DNA of 64,000 nt from assembly GCA_963840245.1 (NCBI GenBank), contig CAWIYI010000023.1:1-64000 (forward strand), in the 5' to 3' direction. Position 1 is the first letter of the stretch. Each line of letters opens with the position of its first letter. The position numbers were made by a program, and so were the translations under genes. Under the pieces are notes generated by a model, which saw only the letters and a program-made list of their open reading frames with translations, was not told the origin of the DNA and ran no database searches. Shown in pieces: positions 1 to 7,216 of the stretch. The DNA comes from Bog-473 sp963840245 (GTDB taxonomy: Bacteria > Actinomycetota > Acidimicrobiia > Acidimicrobiales > RAAP-2).

Positions 1-194
1 ACGGCGCGCACGGCATCGCCGTGCCGCCCGGCCACCTCCTCGAGCTCCGCCTTGGTGGCGAGGGCGTAGTCCAGGGCCGGATCGTCGGCGCAACGGTCCA
101 CCGCCACCACCTGCCATCCGTCGGCCACGAGGAGATCGACGGTGGCGGCCCCGATGCCCCGCGCCGCGCCGGTGACGACCGCCGCCGGGCTCAC
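1..194 (-). CDS. Mycofactocin-associated SDR-family oxidoreductase (5' part only)
   Basis: The reading frame starts at GTG (192-194) and runs off the left edge, so only about 64 N-terminal residues are present. The start is a classical Rossmann nucleotide-binding motif, TGAARGIG, followed by a beta strand ending VVAVDRCADDPALDYAL. The VDRCADDPAL segment resembles, from memory, the SDR subfamily that travels with mycofactocin genes and is thought to keep its NAD(P) tightly bound and be re-oxidised by mycofactocin. The GTG overlaps the mftE stop codon (GTGA), so it is probably co-translated as the last visible gene of the mftABCE operon. Substrate specificity cannot be judged because the catalytic YxxxK region lies outside the window. 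Confidence 0.75.
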   Translation of the reverse strand, partial: MSPAAVVTGAARGIGAATVDLLVADGWQVVAVDRCADDPALDYALATKAELEEVAGRHGDAVRA

Positions 195-874
195 GACGGC
201 GACCAGCGGGACGACACGGCCGAGGCCAGGTCGCGCACCAGCGCCTCGAGGAGCTCCCGGCCTTCCTCGATGCTCGCACCCGTGGGATCGCCCAGCACGC
301 CGTTGGACGATACCGGTCGCACCCCTTCGGCGCGCAGACGGGGCAGCAGCGTGGCGAGGGACTCGGTGCATCCGGGCTCGGCCAGTTCGAGGCGGACGAG
401 CGCAGGATCGATGGCCAGCAGCAGGGAGGTCTCGGTCCGTCCGGCGTGCGCGTCGCCCCCCGCCGTCACCGCCCGCCACACGAGGACGTCGTCGCCCTCG
501 GCGGCGCTGCGGCGCTGCGCCGCGACCAGCGCGTCCTCGTTCCCCCCGTGGGCGTTGACGAGCACCACGCCGGCGAAGGAGCGGCGGGCGGAGCGCACCA
601 GCTCCACGAGCAGGTCGGCCAGGACGGCGTGGCCCACGAGCAACGTGCCGGGGAAGCCCGCGTGCTCGCCGCTGGCCCCGTAGGCCACGGCGGGCGCCAC
701 GGTGACACCCGGACAACGCGCCGCCAACCCGGCGGCCACGGCGGCGGCGATGCGGGTGTCGGTGTCGAGGGGCAGATGGGGCCCGTGCTGCTCGAGCGAG
801 CCCAGCGGGACGGCCAACACCGTGCCCGCCCCGGTCGCCTCCACCTGGGGCCAGGTGGCGCCGGCGAGCTCCAC
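191..874 (-). CDS. mftE: MftE, mycofactocin precursor peptidase (creatininase family)
   Basis: A 227-residue creatininase-family metallohydrolase. In mycofactocin biosynthesis MftE cuts the MftC-modified precursor to release the C-terminal Val-Tyr-derived core (AHDP). The metal-binding motifs of the family are visible in order: SLEQHGPHLPLDTDT near residue 25, NAHGGNE in the middle, and GGDAHAGRTETS after it, giving the Glu/His/Asp ligands. The reading frame is open further upstream inside mftC, but homology begins at VELAGATW, so GTG at 872-874 is the likely start, four bases after the mftC stop. The stop overlaps the start of the SDR gene. Length is normal for the family. Confidence 0.92.
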   Translation of the reverse strand: MELAGATWPQVEATGAGTVLAVPLGSLEQHGPHLPLDTDTRIAAAVAAGLAARCPGVTVAPAVAYGASGEHAGFPGTLLVGHAVLADLLVELVRSARRSFAGVVLVNAHGGNEDALVAAQRRSAAEGDDVLVWRAVTAGGDAHAGRTETSLLLAIDPALVRLELAEPGCTESLATLLPRLRAEGVRPVSSNGVLGDPTGASIEEGRELLEALVRDLASAVSSRWSPS

Positions 875-878
875 GGGC

Positions 879-2039
879 TCAGGTGCGGGCCGGCGCGCGG
901 AAGCGGACGGGAGTGGGCACCGGGACGGGCGTCCCGTCCCGGGCGACCTTGGAGTGGCCGAGCGCCGATCGGGGCCGCTCGCCCAGCGCCGCCAGGGCGG
1001 CCTCGCCGTGCCCGTGCACGCACTCGGGGTCCGGCCCGTCGAGCGGCAGGCCGGTGAAGAACTTGGCCGCCATGCAGCCGCCGCGGCAGGCGTCGAAAGA
1101 ACCGCACGACGCACAGGCCCCCGCGCTCTGCGGCTCGCGCAGCGAGGTGAACAGCGCCGAGTCGCGCCAGACGGAGGGAAAGCCCCCCGGGTCGCGCACG
1201 TTGCCGGCCAGGAACTGGCGGTCGATCACGAAGGGGCAGGCGTAGACGTCGCCGACGGGGTCGATGAGGCACACGACGCGGCCCGCCCCGCAGAGGTTCA
1301 GGCCGTCGAGCGGCTCGCCCAACGCCGAGAGGTGGAAGAAGGAGTCGCCCGTCAACACCCCGGGGCGCTCCATCAGCCAGTGGTAGAGCGCGCGCTGCTG
1401 GGCTGCCGTCGGGTGCAGCGCGTCCCAGGTGTCGACGGCACGGCCCGAGGGGCGCAGGCGCGTCAGGCGGAGCTGGGCGCCGTAGGAGTCCGCGATGGCG
1501 GCCAGCGCGTCGAGCTCGTCCACGTTCTGGCGGGTGATGACGACGCTGATCTTGAAGGGCCCGAAGCCGGCCGCGGCGAGGTTGTCCATGGCCGTGCGGG
1601 CGGCGGCGAAGGAGCCCTCGCCGCGCACGGCGTCGTTGGTGGCCGCGGTGGCGCCGTCGATGCTGATCTGCACGTCGAGGTAGTCGAGGGCCGCGAGCTG
1701 GCGGGCCCGCGCCGGCGTGAGCCTGGTCCCGTTGGTCGAGAACTTCACGCCGACGCGGCGGTCGACGGCGTAGGACACGAGGTCGAAGAAGTCGGGCCGC
1801 AGCATGGGCTCGCCCCCGCCGATGTTGACGTAGAAGACCTTCAGGTCGACCATGTCGTCGACGATGCCCCGCGCCTCGGCCGGCGTCAGCTCGTTCGGGT
1901 CGCGGCGGCCCGAGGAGCTGAGGCAGTGCACGCAGGCGAGATTGCAGGCGTAGGTCAGCTCCCAGGTGAGGCAGATGGGTGCGTCGAGACCGCGGCTGAA
2001 TTGCTCCTTCAGGGGCAGCGGCGCCGTGTCAGCGGGCAT
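879..2039 (-). CDS. mftC: MftC, mycofactocin radical SAM maturase
   Basis: A 386-residue radical SAM/SPASM peptide maturase. MftC uses SAM to oxidatively decarboxylate the C-terminal Tyr of MftA and then forms the Val-Tyr C-C crosslink. The radical SAM cluster motif CNLACVHC is at residues 32-39 (Cys32, Cys36, Cys39), followed by the GGGEPMLRPD SAM-binding loop. The C-terminal half carries the SPASM/Twitch cysteines (LCGAGR, YACPF, CASCGSFDACRGGC, ECVHG) for auxiliary Fe-S clusters. ATG at 2037-2039 has a strong GGAGG about 8 bases upstream and overlaps the end of mftB. The final ~40 residues after ECVHG are Pro/Arg-rich. Confidence 0.95.
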   Translation of the reverse strand: MPADTAPLPLKEQFSRGLDAPICLTWELTYACNLACVHCLSSSGRRDPNELTPAEARGIVDDMVDLKVFYVNIGGGEPMLRPDFFDLVSYAVDRRVGVKFSTNGTRLTPARARQLAALDYLDVQISIDGATAATNDAVRGEGSFAAARTAMDNLAAAGFGPFKISVVITRQNVDELDALAAIADSYGAQLRLTRLRPSGRAVDTWDALHPTAAQQRALYHWLMERPGVLTGDSFFHLSALGEPLDGLNLCGAGRVVCLIDPVGDVYACPFVIDRQFLAGNVRDPGGFPSVWRDSALFTSLREPQSAGACASCGSFDACRGGCMAAKFFTGLPLDGPDPECVHGHGEAALAALGERPRSALGHSKVARDGTPVPVPTPVRFRAPART

Positions 2040-2334
2040 CGATCACCTCCGAGGCGGCCAGGCGGGCGAGCGCCCGCCGGTAGGACGCCTGCTGGCCCTC
2101 GGGCACCACCGCGCTGATGGCGGCGGCGGCGCTGGGGTACTCGTGCAAGGACGACACCAGCTCGACGAGGGTGCGCGACTTGAGGAACACGAGCCGCCGG
2201 TTGCCGTAGTGGTAGGCGAGCGCGCCGAACGATTCGTCGCGCAACGCGACCTGCGGGCTCAGCTGCCAGGCCTGGTCGACTGCGAACGCAACCCCCTCGG
2301 GCGGCGCCTCGGTGACGCTCAATAGACGCCGCAC
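2029..2334 (-). CDS. mftB: MftB, mycofactocin precursor chaperone (RRE protein)
   Basis: A small protein of about 100 residues with the fold and motifs of the RiPP recognition element MftB, which binds the MftA leader and presents it to MftC. Recognisable stretches are WQLSPQVALRDESFGALAYHYGNRR and FLKSRTLVELV. GTG at 2332-2334 lies inside mftA. A TTG at 2320-2322 would instead overlap the mftA stop (TTGA) and give a protein four residues shorter. I cannot decide between them; either implies translational coupling to mftA. The 3' end overlaps mftC by 11 bases. Confidence 0.92.
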   Translation of the reverse strand: MRRLLSVTEAPPEGVAFAVDQAWQLSPQVALRDESFGALAYHYGNRRLVFLKSRTLVELVSSLHEYPSAAAAISAVVPEGQQASYRRALARLAASEVIDAR

Positions 2335-2435
2335 ATCCCGTCGATGGAGACCTCTTCCACCAGGAGCTCGTCGACGTCCTCTTCGGACAGCTCCTCGACG
2401 TCGACGTCCTGGGTGTCTTGGTCCTCAGCCAGCAT
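2319..2435 (-). CDS. mftA: MftA, mycofactocin precursor peptide
   Basis: A 38-residue peptide. The acidic leader is rich in Asp/Glu (VDVEELSEEDVDELLVEE). The C-terminus is IDGMCGVY followed by TGA, the canonical MftA ending whose last two residues, Val-Tyr, become the mycofactocin core. ATG at 2433-2435 is preceded by a strong Shine-Dalgarno (GAGGAGG, about 5 bases spacing). It is the first gene of the mftA-B-C-E-SDR operon. The short space between its start and divergent mftF must carry the promoters of both. Confidence 0.96.
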   Translation of the reverse strand: MLAEDQDTQDVDVEELSEEDVDELLVEEVSIDGMCGVY

Positions 2436-2496
2436 CCCGACCTCCTCTGGGCAGGGACCCAGCCTATCCCCGGCCCCGGACTGCCAAGATTGGGCG

Positions 2497-4009
2497 GTGC
2501 CTCACGCCCGCGCCTCCGGAGACGACCGCTGCGCTGCGACCCGCACCCCCCCGGGCCTCCACCCCCCTGCCGGGTTCCTTCTCCCTGCGCGAGGACGCCT
2601 CGACGCAGGAGTTCGACGGTGGGACCGTGCTGCTCGGGGGCAGTCCGCTCCGGTTGTTCAGGATCTCCGAGCGGGCCCGGCAGCTCGTGGCGCGGTGGAA
2701 GGCCCGCGCCCCGGTGGGGCCGGGTCGGGGTGCCCAGCTCCTGGCGCGCCGCCTCGTCTCCTCCGGCGCGTTCGCCGCCCGGCCCGGCGACGGCGCCCTC
2801 GGGCCGCCGGACGTGACGGTGGTCGTGCCGGTGCGCGACCGGCCCGCCCAGCTCGACCGGGTGCTCGGCGCGCTGCGCGGGATGGACTGCATCGTGGTCG
2901 ACGACGCGTCGGCCGATGCGGGCGCCACCAAGGAGATCGCCGAGCGGCACGGCGCGCGCTTCGTCGGGCTGACGGTCAACGTCGGGCCCGCCGGCGCCCG
3001 CAACGCGGGGCTCGCGGGCGTCCACAGTGCGCTCGTCGCCTTCGTCGACTCCGACTGCGTCCCTCGGGACGGCTGGCTCGGACCGCTCCTGGGCCACTTC
3101 GACGACCCGCTGGTCGCCGCCGTCGCACCCCGCATCGTGCTGGTCCCCGGGCGTCGAGCGGACGGACAGCGCCCGGTCGTGCCGCGCTCGTCGCTGGACC
3201 GGGGCGCCCGGGCGGGGCCGGTCCGGCCCGGGAGCCGCATCCCCTTCGTCCCGAGCGCGGCGCTGCTGGTCCGGGTCGACGCGGTGTCGGGATCCGACCT
3301 CTTCGACGCGACGCTGCGCGGCGGTGAGGACGTGGACCTGGTGTGGCGATTGGACGCGGCCGGGTGGGATGTCCGCTACGAGCCGGCGAGCACGGTCGCG
3401 CACGACGGGCCGGCGACCCTGGGATCGGCGCTCAGCCGCCGGGCCTTCTACGGGACGACGGCGGCCCCGCTGTCCCGGCGCCACGGGGAGGCGCTGGCCC
3501 CGGTCCACGTCTCCGGCTGGTCCCTGGCGGTGTGGATCCTCATGCTGGGTCGCCGCCCCTTGCTCGCCCTGGCCGTCCTGGCGGTGTCCGTGGCGATCCT
3601 GGCCCGCCGCCTGCGCGGCCTCGTGCGCGACCCCGTGGCCGTGGCTGCGCACATCGCCGGAGGTGGCACGGCGCGCGCGGCGCTGCCGGCGCTCGGGTCC
3701 CTGGCGCGGGCGTGGTCGCCGGCGCTCGTTCTCGGGCTGGCCTTCCGCCGGACGCGTCGGGCGTCGGCGCTCGCGTTGCTCCTCCCCGCACTCGCCGACG
3801 GGGCGCTCGAAGAGGGCGGCATCGACCCGGTCCGCGCCACCGCCCTCCACGTGGCGGACGACGTCGCCTACGGCGTGGGCGTCTGGGTCGGCTGCGCCCG
3901 TGAGCGGACACTCGTGCCGCTCATCCCGCGCATCTCGTGGCGCTCCCCCGTCTGGTCGTCGCCCGCGCTCCGCCGCGAGCTGCGGCCGGCGCCGGGCGAC
4001 CAGGGCTGA
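2497..4009 (+). CDS. mftF: MftF, mycofactocin glycosyltransferase (reading frame broken near the 5' end)
   Basis: GT2-family membrane glycosyltransferase that adds beta-1,4 glucose units to premycofactocin. Seen: an N-terminal segment with VLLGGSPLRLFRIS typical of MftF, then the GT-A domain (VTVVVPVRDRP, CIVVDDASAD, VGPAGARNAG, VDSDCVP as the DxD-type site, GGEDVDLVWRL), then several hydrophobic helices at the C-terminus. The glycosyltransferase frame has no ATG, GTG or TTG near the expected start. A GTG at 2497 lies in the adjacent frame, and removing one C from the 7-C run near 2545 (or the 6-C run near 2561) joins it to the MftF frame. The corrected product is about 503 residues. A sequencing slip is the simplest explanation. 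The gene diverges from mftA. Confidence 0.88.
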
Positions 4010-4019
4010 GCCTGCGGCG

Positions 4020-4619
4020 GTGGAACACCAGGCGACGGCGCCGGACCGCGCGTCCCTTGCCGTCCTGGTGAGCGGGGCGCCGGGCACGGGCAAGTCCACC
4101 CTGGCGGACGCGCTCGGCGCCGGTCTCGACGTCCCGGTGCTGCACAAGGACCAGTTGGTCCACGGCATCTGGCGGACGCACGGGCGTGCCATGAATCTCG
4201 GCGCGCCGGGTGTCGAGCCGTTCTTCCGCACGATGGAGCTGTGGTCGGAGCTCGGGGTGAGCTTCGTCGCCGAGCAGACCTTCTACCGGGGCGTGAGCGA
4301 GCCGGACGTGGCCAGGCGTCTCGCCCCCCGATGCTTCCTCGTCAACGTCCACTGCCGCAGCCGGCACGCGTTGGAGCGCTTCGCGCGTCGCATGCGAGAC
4401 GACCCGCTGTGCGGCGAGGTGCGGCTACGCGCCCTGCTGCCCCTCGCCGAGCGGCTCCAGACCGAGCTGCGTGACCCGCTCGATCTGGCGTGCCCGCTGA
4501 TCGTCGTCGACACCGACGACGGGTACGAGCCGGCACTCGAGTCGGTCATCCGCCGAATCGACGACCTCTACAGCCGGCCGCAGATCCACGATCTCGACCG
4601 CTCACCCGCAGCCGGCTGA
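4020..4619 (+). CDS. AAA-type P-loop ATP-binding protein (small-molecule kinase-like)
   Basis: A 199-residue protein starting at GTG 4020, ten bases after mftF. It has a clear Walker A motif GAPGTGKST at residues 19-27 and otherwise resembles stand-alone zeta-toxin/chloramphenicol-phosphotransferase-like kinases with a single alpha/beta P-loop domain: HKDQLVHGIWRTHGRA after strand 2, FVAEQTFYRG, then FLVNVHC and an Arg-rich lid (RFARRMRDD). A nucleotide-dependent phosphotransferase is likely; the substrate is unknown. It may be co-transcribed with mftF, but nothing ties it to mycofactocin. Its 3' end overlaps the opposing GNAT gene by 74 bases. Confidence 0.75.
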   Translation: MEHQATAPDRASLAVLVSGAPGTGKSTLADALGAGLDVPVLHKDQLVHGIWRTHGRAMNLGAPGVEPFFRTMELWSELGVSFVAEQTFYRGVSEPDVARRLAPRCFLVNVHCRSRHALERFARRMRDDPLCGEVRLRALLPLAERLQTELRDPLDLACPLIVVDTDDGYEPALESVIRRIDDLYSRPQIHDLDRSPAAG

Positions 4620-5097
4620 GTCGGCGGCCGGCTCGATCTTTCCCTAGCTGTTCTGCTGATGGCCCTTGGTGAAGCGGAGCTGCTCGCTCCGCGTGCTCCC
4701 AGTCCGTCGCCCGCCAGAACGCCACGGCACGTGCACTCGTCCCGACGACGATCGCATGGGACCGGCGCGCCCCGAACCCGGCGAGATGATCCTCCGCGGC
4801 CCGCAGCAGCGCCCGCCCGAGCCCGCGGCGGCGATGGTCCGGCGCCACGGCCAACCGGTAGACGGAGCCTCGCCAGCCGTCCCACCCGGCGATGACGGAG
4901 CCGACGATGGTGCCGTCCGCTTCGGCGACGATCAGCGCGTCCGGGTCGCGGCGGAAGAGGGCGTCCAATGCGTCGGCCGAGTCGGTGGAGGTGGGCTCGG
5001 CCGACTCCCCCCACAAGGCCAGCACTCCGGCGATGTCACCGGGCCCGCCGGTCCGAAGCCCTGCACCCGAGCCCCGGATCCCCCCGCCCTCAGCCAT
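4546..5097 (-). CDS. GNAT-family N-acetyltransferase
   Basis: A 183-residue GNAT-fold acetyltransferase. The acetyl-CoA pyrophosphate loop is visible as VAPDHRRRGLGRALL (about residues 84-98), preceded by strand GTIVGSVIAGW and followed by AVAFWRATDWE. These signatures fit small-molecule or protein N-acetylation; the substrate is unknown. The last ~40 residues (after ERAAPLHQG) are Arg/Gly-rich and run antisense into the kinase gene, so the true stop may have been lost or frame-shifted. The ATG overlaps the upstream methyltransferase stop by 8 bases, suggesting a two-gene operon. Confidence 0.82.
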   Translation of the reverse strand: MAEGGGIRGSGAGLRTGGPGDIAGVLALWGESAEPTSTDSADALDALFRRDPDALIVAEADGTIVGSVIAGWDGWRGSVYRLAVAPDHRRRGLGRALLRAAEDHLAGFGARRSHAIVVGTSARAVAFWRATDWEHAERAAPLHQGPSAEQLGKDRAGRRLSRLRVSGRDRGSAAGCRGRRFGG

Positions 5098-5932
5098 GGC
5101 GGCGCGCCTTCCACACGTCGGCCCGGTACGGCATGTCGACCGTCACGTCGCCGGACACGCCGAGCATGTCGCGCAGCGCGCGGCGCGCCGTCTCGAGGAG
5201 CCGCGCCCGCGCGTCGTCCTCCATCAGGATCACCCAGCTGAACGTGCCCAGCAGGCCGATGAGCTCGTCGGCGTCGAGGGCCACCTCCCACGTGATCGCC
5301 GTCTGCTCGGGCTGGTCGAAGGGAACGCCCGGCGGGATCTCGAGTGCCTGGACCAGAGTGGACCGGTCGTTGATCGCCGCCGACAGCTCGGCCTGGCTCT
5401 GGCCGTCGATGCCCGCGGCCTCTCCGCCACCGCCGCTGAGGAGCGCCGACGCCTGCGCGATGAGGCCCGAATCAGGGTCGGGCCCGGACCAGATGGCGGC
5501 CAGCGTCCCGCCGGGAACGAGCACCCGGCCGACCTCGAGCAGGGTGGGCACGGGGTCCATCCAGTGCCACGAGGACGACGCGAGCACGGCGTCGACGCTG
5601 GCGTCGGGCAGCGGGATCGACTCGCCCCGGCCCGCCACGGCCCGGACCCCGGGGACCGATTCGGTGAGCACGGCCCGCATGCGGTCGTCGGGCTCCACGG
5701 CGACCACCTCGTCGGCCCGCCCGACCAGCAGCCGGGACAGGGCACCGGTCCCCGCACCGAGGTCGACGACTCTCCCCACCGGTCCGGTCCCACCCGCCGG
5801 CAGGATCCACTCCACCGCCTCGACCGGAGGGCCCGGCCGGTAGCGCTCGTAGTGCGACGCCGCGTCGCCGAAGCTGGCGGCCCGCTCGGCCCTCTGTTCC
5901 GGGGTCAGGGGAATGATTTCGGGCTCGGGCAT
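5090..5932 (-). CDS. Class I SAM-dependent methyltransferase
   Basis: A 280-residue methyltransferase of the Methyltransf_11 type. Motif I VVDLGAGTGALS is at residues 55-66, the acidic strand-2 residue is in VVAVEPDDRM, and the SSSWHWMDP segment is typical of the trans-aconitate methyltransferase-like group. ATG at 5930-5932 (MPEPEII) is preferred over the longer open frame because the upstream part is Arg-rich and unlike the family. Substrate unknown. It is upstream of and overlaps the GNAT gene, and diverges from mftD across an 82-base gap. Confidence 0.86.
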   Translation of the reverse strand: MPEPEIIPLTPEQRAERAASFGDAASHYERYRPGPPVEAVEWILPAGGTGPVGRVVDLGAGTGALSRLLVGRADEVVAVEPDDRMRAVLTESVPGVRAVAGRGESIPLPDASVDAVLASSSWHWMDPVPTLLEVGRVLVPGGTLAAIWSGPDPDSGLIAQASALLSGGGGEAAGIDGQSQAELSAAINDRSTLVQALEIPPGVPFDQPEQTAITWEVALDADELIGLLGTFSWVILMEDDARARLLETARRALRDMLGVSGDVTVDMPYRADVWKARRHG

Positions 5933-6014
5933 GCCGCCGACCCTACGTCGCCCGTCGGCCCCGGGCGCGCCCGGAATGGGGCGGCGGGAGCGCGGCGCGT
6001 AGAGTCTCCCGGTT

Positions 6015-7184
6015 GTGGCGAACAAGTGGTTCGAGACGGTGGCCGAGGCGCAGCGGCGCGCCAGGAAGCGACTGCCCAAGTCGGTCTACGGGGCGCTGAT
6101 CGCCGGCTCCGAGCGCGGCCTCACGGTGGAGGACAACGTCACCGCGTTCAGCGAGCTGGGCTTCGCCCCGCACGTGGCCGGCCTGGCCGCCAGCCGGGAC
6201 CTGGCCACCAAGGTGATGGGCCAGGAGATCTCGTTCCCCGTCCTCATCTCACCCACCGGCGTCCAGGCCGTGCACCCCGGGGGCGAGGTCGCCATGGCGC
6301 AGGCGGCCGCCGCGCGCGGCACCGCCATGGGGCTGAGCTCGTTCGCCAGCATGCCGGTCGAGGATGTGGTGGCGGCCAACCCGCAGACGTTCTTCCAGAT
6401 CTATTGGATCGGCAGCAGGGACCAGATCGCCGCACGGGTCGAGCGGGCCCGCGCCGCCGGCGCGGTGGGGCTCATCGCGACGTTGGACTGGTCCTTCTCC
6501 CACGGGCGTGACTGGGGCAGCCCCACCATTCCCGAGAAGGTGGACCTGCGGGCCGTGCTGCGCTTCGCCCCCGAGGCGCTCGCCCACCCGAGCTGGACCC
6601 TCTCCTTCGCCCGCACCGGAAAGTACCCCGACCTGACCACGCCGAACATGGTGCCCAAGGGCCAGGAAGGCCCGACCTTCTTCGGCGCGTACGGCGAGTG
6701 GATGGGGACCCCGCCACCGAGCTGGGACGACGTGGCCTGGCTGCGCGAGCAGTGGGGCGGCCCCTTCATGCTGAAGGGCGTGAGCCGGGTCGACGACGCC
6801 AAGCGCGCCGTGGACGCCGGCGTCAGCGCCATTTCGGTGTCGAACCACGGGGGCAACAACCTCGACGGCACCCCCGCCACCATCCGCGCCCTGCCGGCGG
6901 TCGCCGCCGCGGTCGGCGATCAGGTCGAGGTCCTCCTCGACGGGGGCATCCGGCGCGGGAGCGACGCCGTCAAGGCGCTGGCGCTGGGCGCCCGCGCCGT
7001 CATGATCGGCCGCGCCTCGCTCTGGGGTTTGGCCGCCAACGGTCAGAGCGGTGTCGAGAACGTGCTCGACATCATGCGCAGCGGCATGGAGTCCGCGCTG
7101 CTCGGGCTCGGGCACGCCTCCGTCTCGCAGCTCGGTCCCGACGACCTCATCATCCCCGAAGGGTTCAGCCGCCGCCTCGGCTGA
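6015..7184 (+). CDS. mftD: MftD, FMN-dependent pre-mycofactocin synthase
   Basis: A 389-residue TIM-barrel flavoprotein of the L-lactate dehydrogenase/glycolate oxidase family. MftD performs the oxidative deamination of AHDP to premycofactocin, creating the redox-active alpha-keto amide. Seen: N-terminal SVYGALIAGSERGLTVEDN, FMN-site segments FPVLISPTGVQAVHPGGE and GLSSFASMPVEDV, the active-site SNHGGNNLDGTPATI in place of the usual SNHGGRQLD, and the phosphate-binding DGGIRRGSDAVKALALGA. The GTG start at 6015 gives MANKWFETV. It lies apart from mftABCE with unrelated genes between, so the cluster is split, but all of mftA-F is within 7 kb. Confidence 0.93.
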   Translation: MANKWFETVAEAQRRARKRLPKSVYGALIAGSERGLTVEDNVTAFSELGFAPHVAGLAASRDLATKVMGQEISFPVLISPTGVQAVHPGGEVAMAQAAAARGTAMGLSSFASMPVEDVVAANPQTFFQIYWIGSRDQIAARVERARAAGAVGLIATLDWSFSHGRDWGSPTIPEKVDLRAVLRFAPEALAHPSWTLSFARTGKYPDLTTPNMVPKGQEGPTFFGAYGEWMGTPPPSWDDVAWLREQWGGPFMLKGVSRVDDAKRAVDAGVSAISVSNHGGNNLDGTPATIRALPAVAAAVGDQVEVLLDGGIRRGSDAVKALALGARAVMIGRASLWGLAANGQSGVENVLDIMRSGMESALLGLGHASVSQLGPDDLIIPEGFSRRLG

Positions 7185-7216
7185 GCGCGCGGCGGTCCCG
7201 CCGCGCGTCGGCTCAG
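7181..7216. terminator. Hairpin between convergent mftD and alcohol dehydrogenase genes
   Basis: A two-level inverted repeat spans both stop codons: outer arms CTGAGC (7181-7186) and GCTCAG (7211-7216), and an inner 9-bp GC-rich stem GCGCGGCGG/CCGCCGCGC (7187-7195 with 7198-7206). There is no T-tract. A bidirectional, possibly U-less, terminator is inferred from the convergent gene ends. Confidence 0.5.

Noticed and set aside
2009..4231. A 740-codon open frame antisense to mftA/mftF
   Set aside because: Arg/Gly/Pro-rich composition with no domain; it is opposite strongly supported genes and reflects the scarcity of stops in GC-rich DNA.
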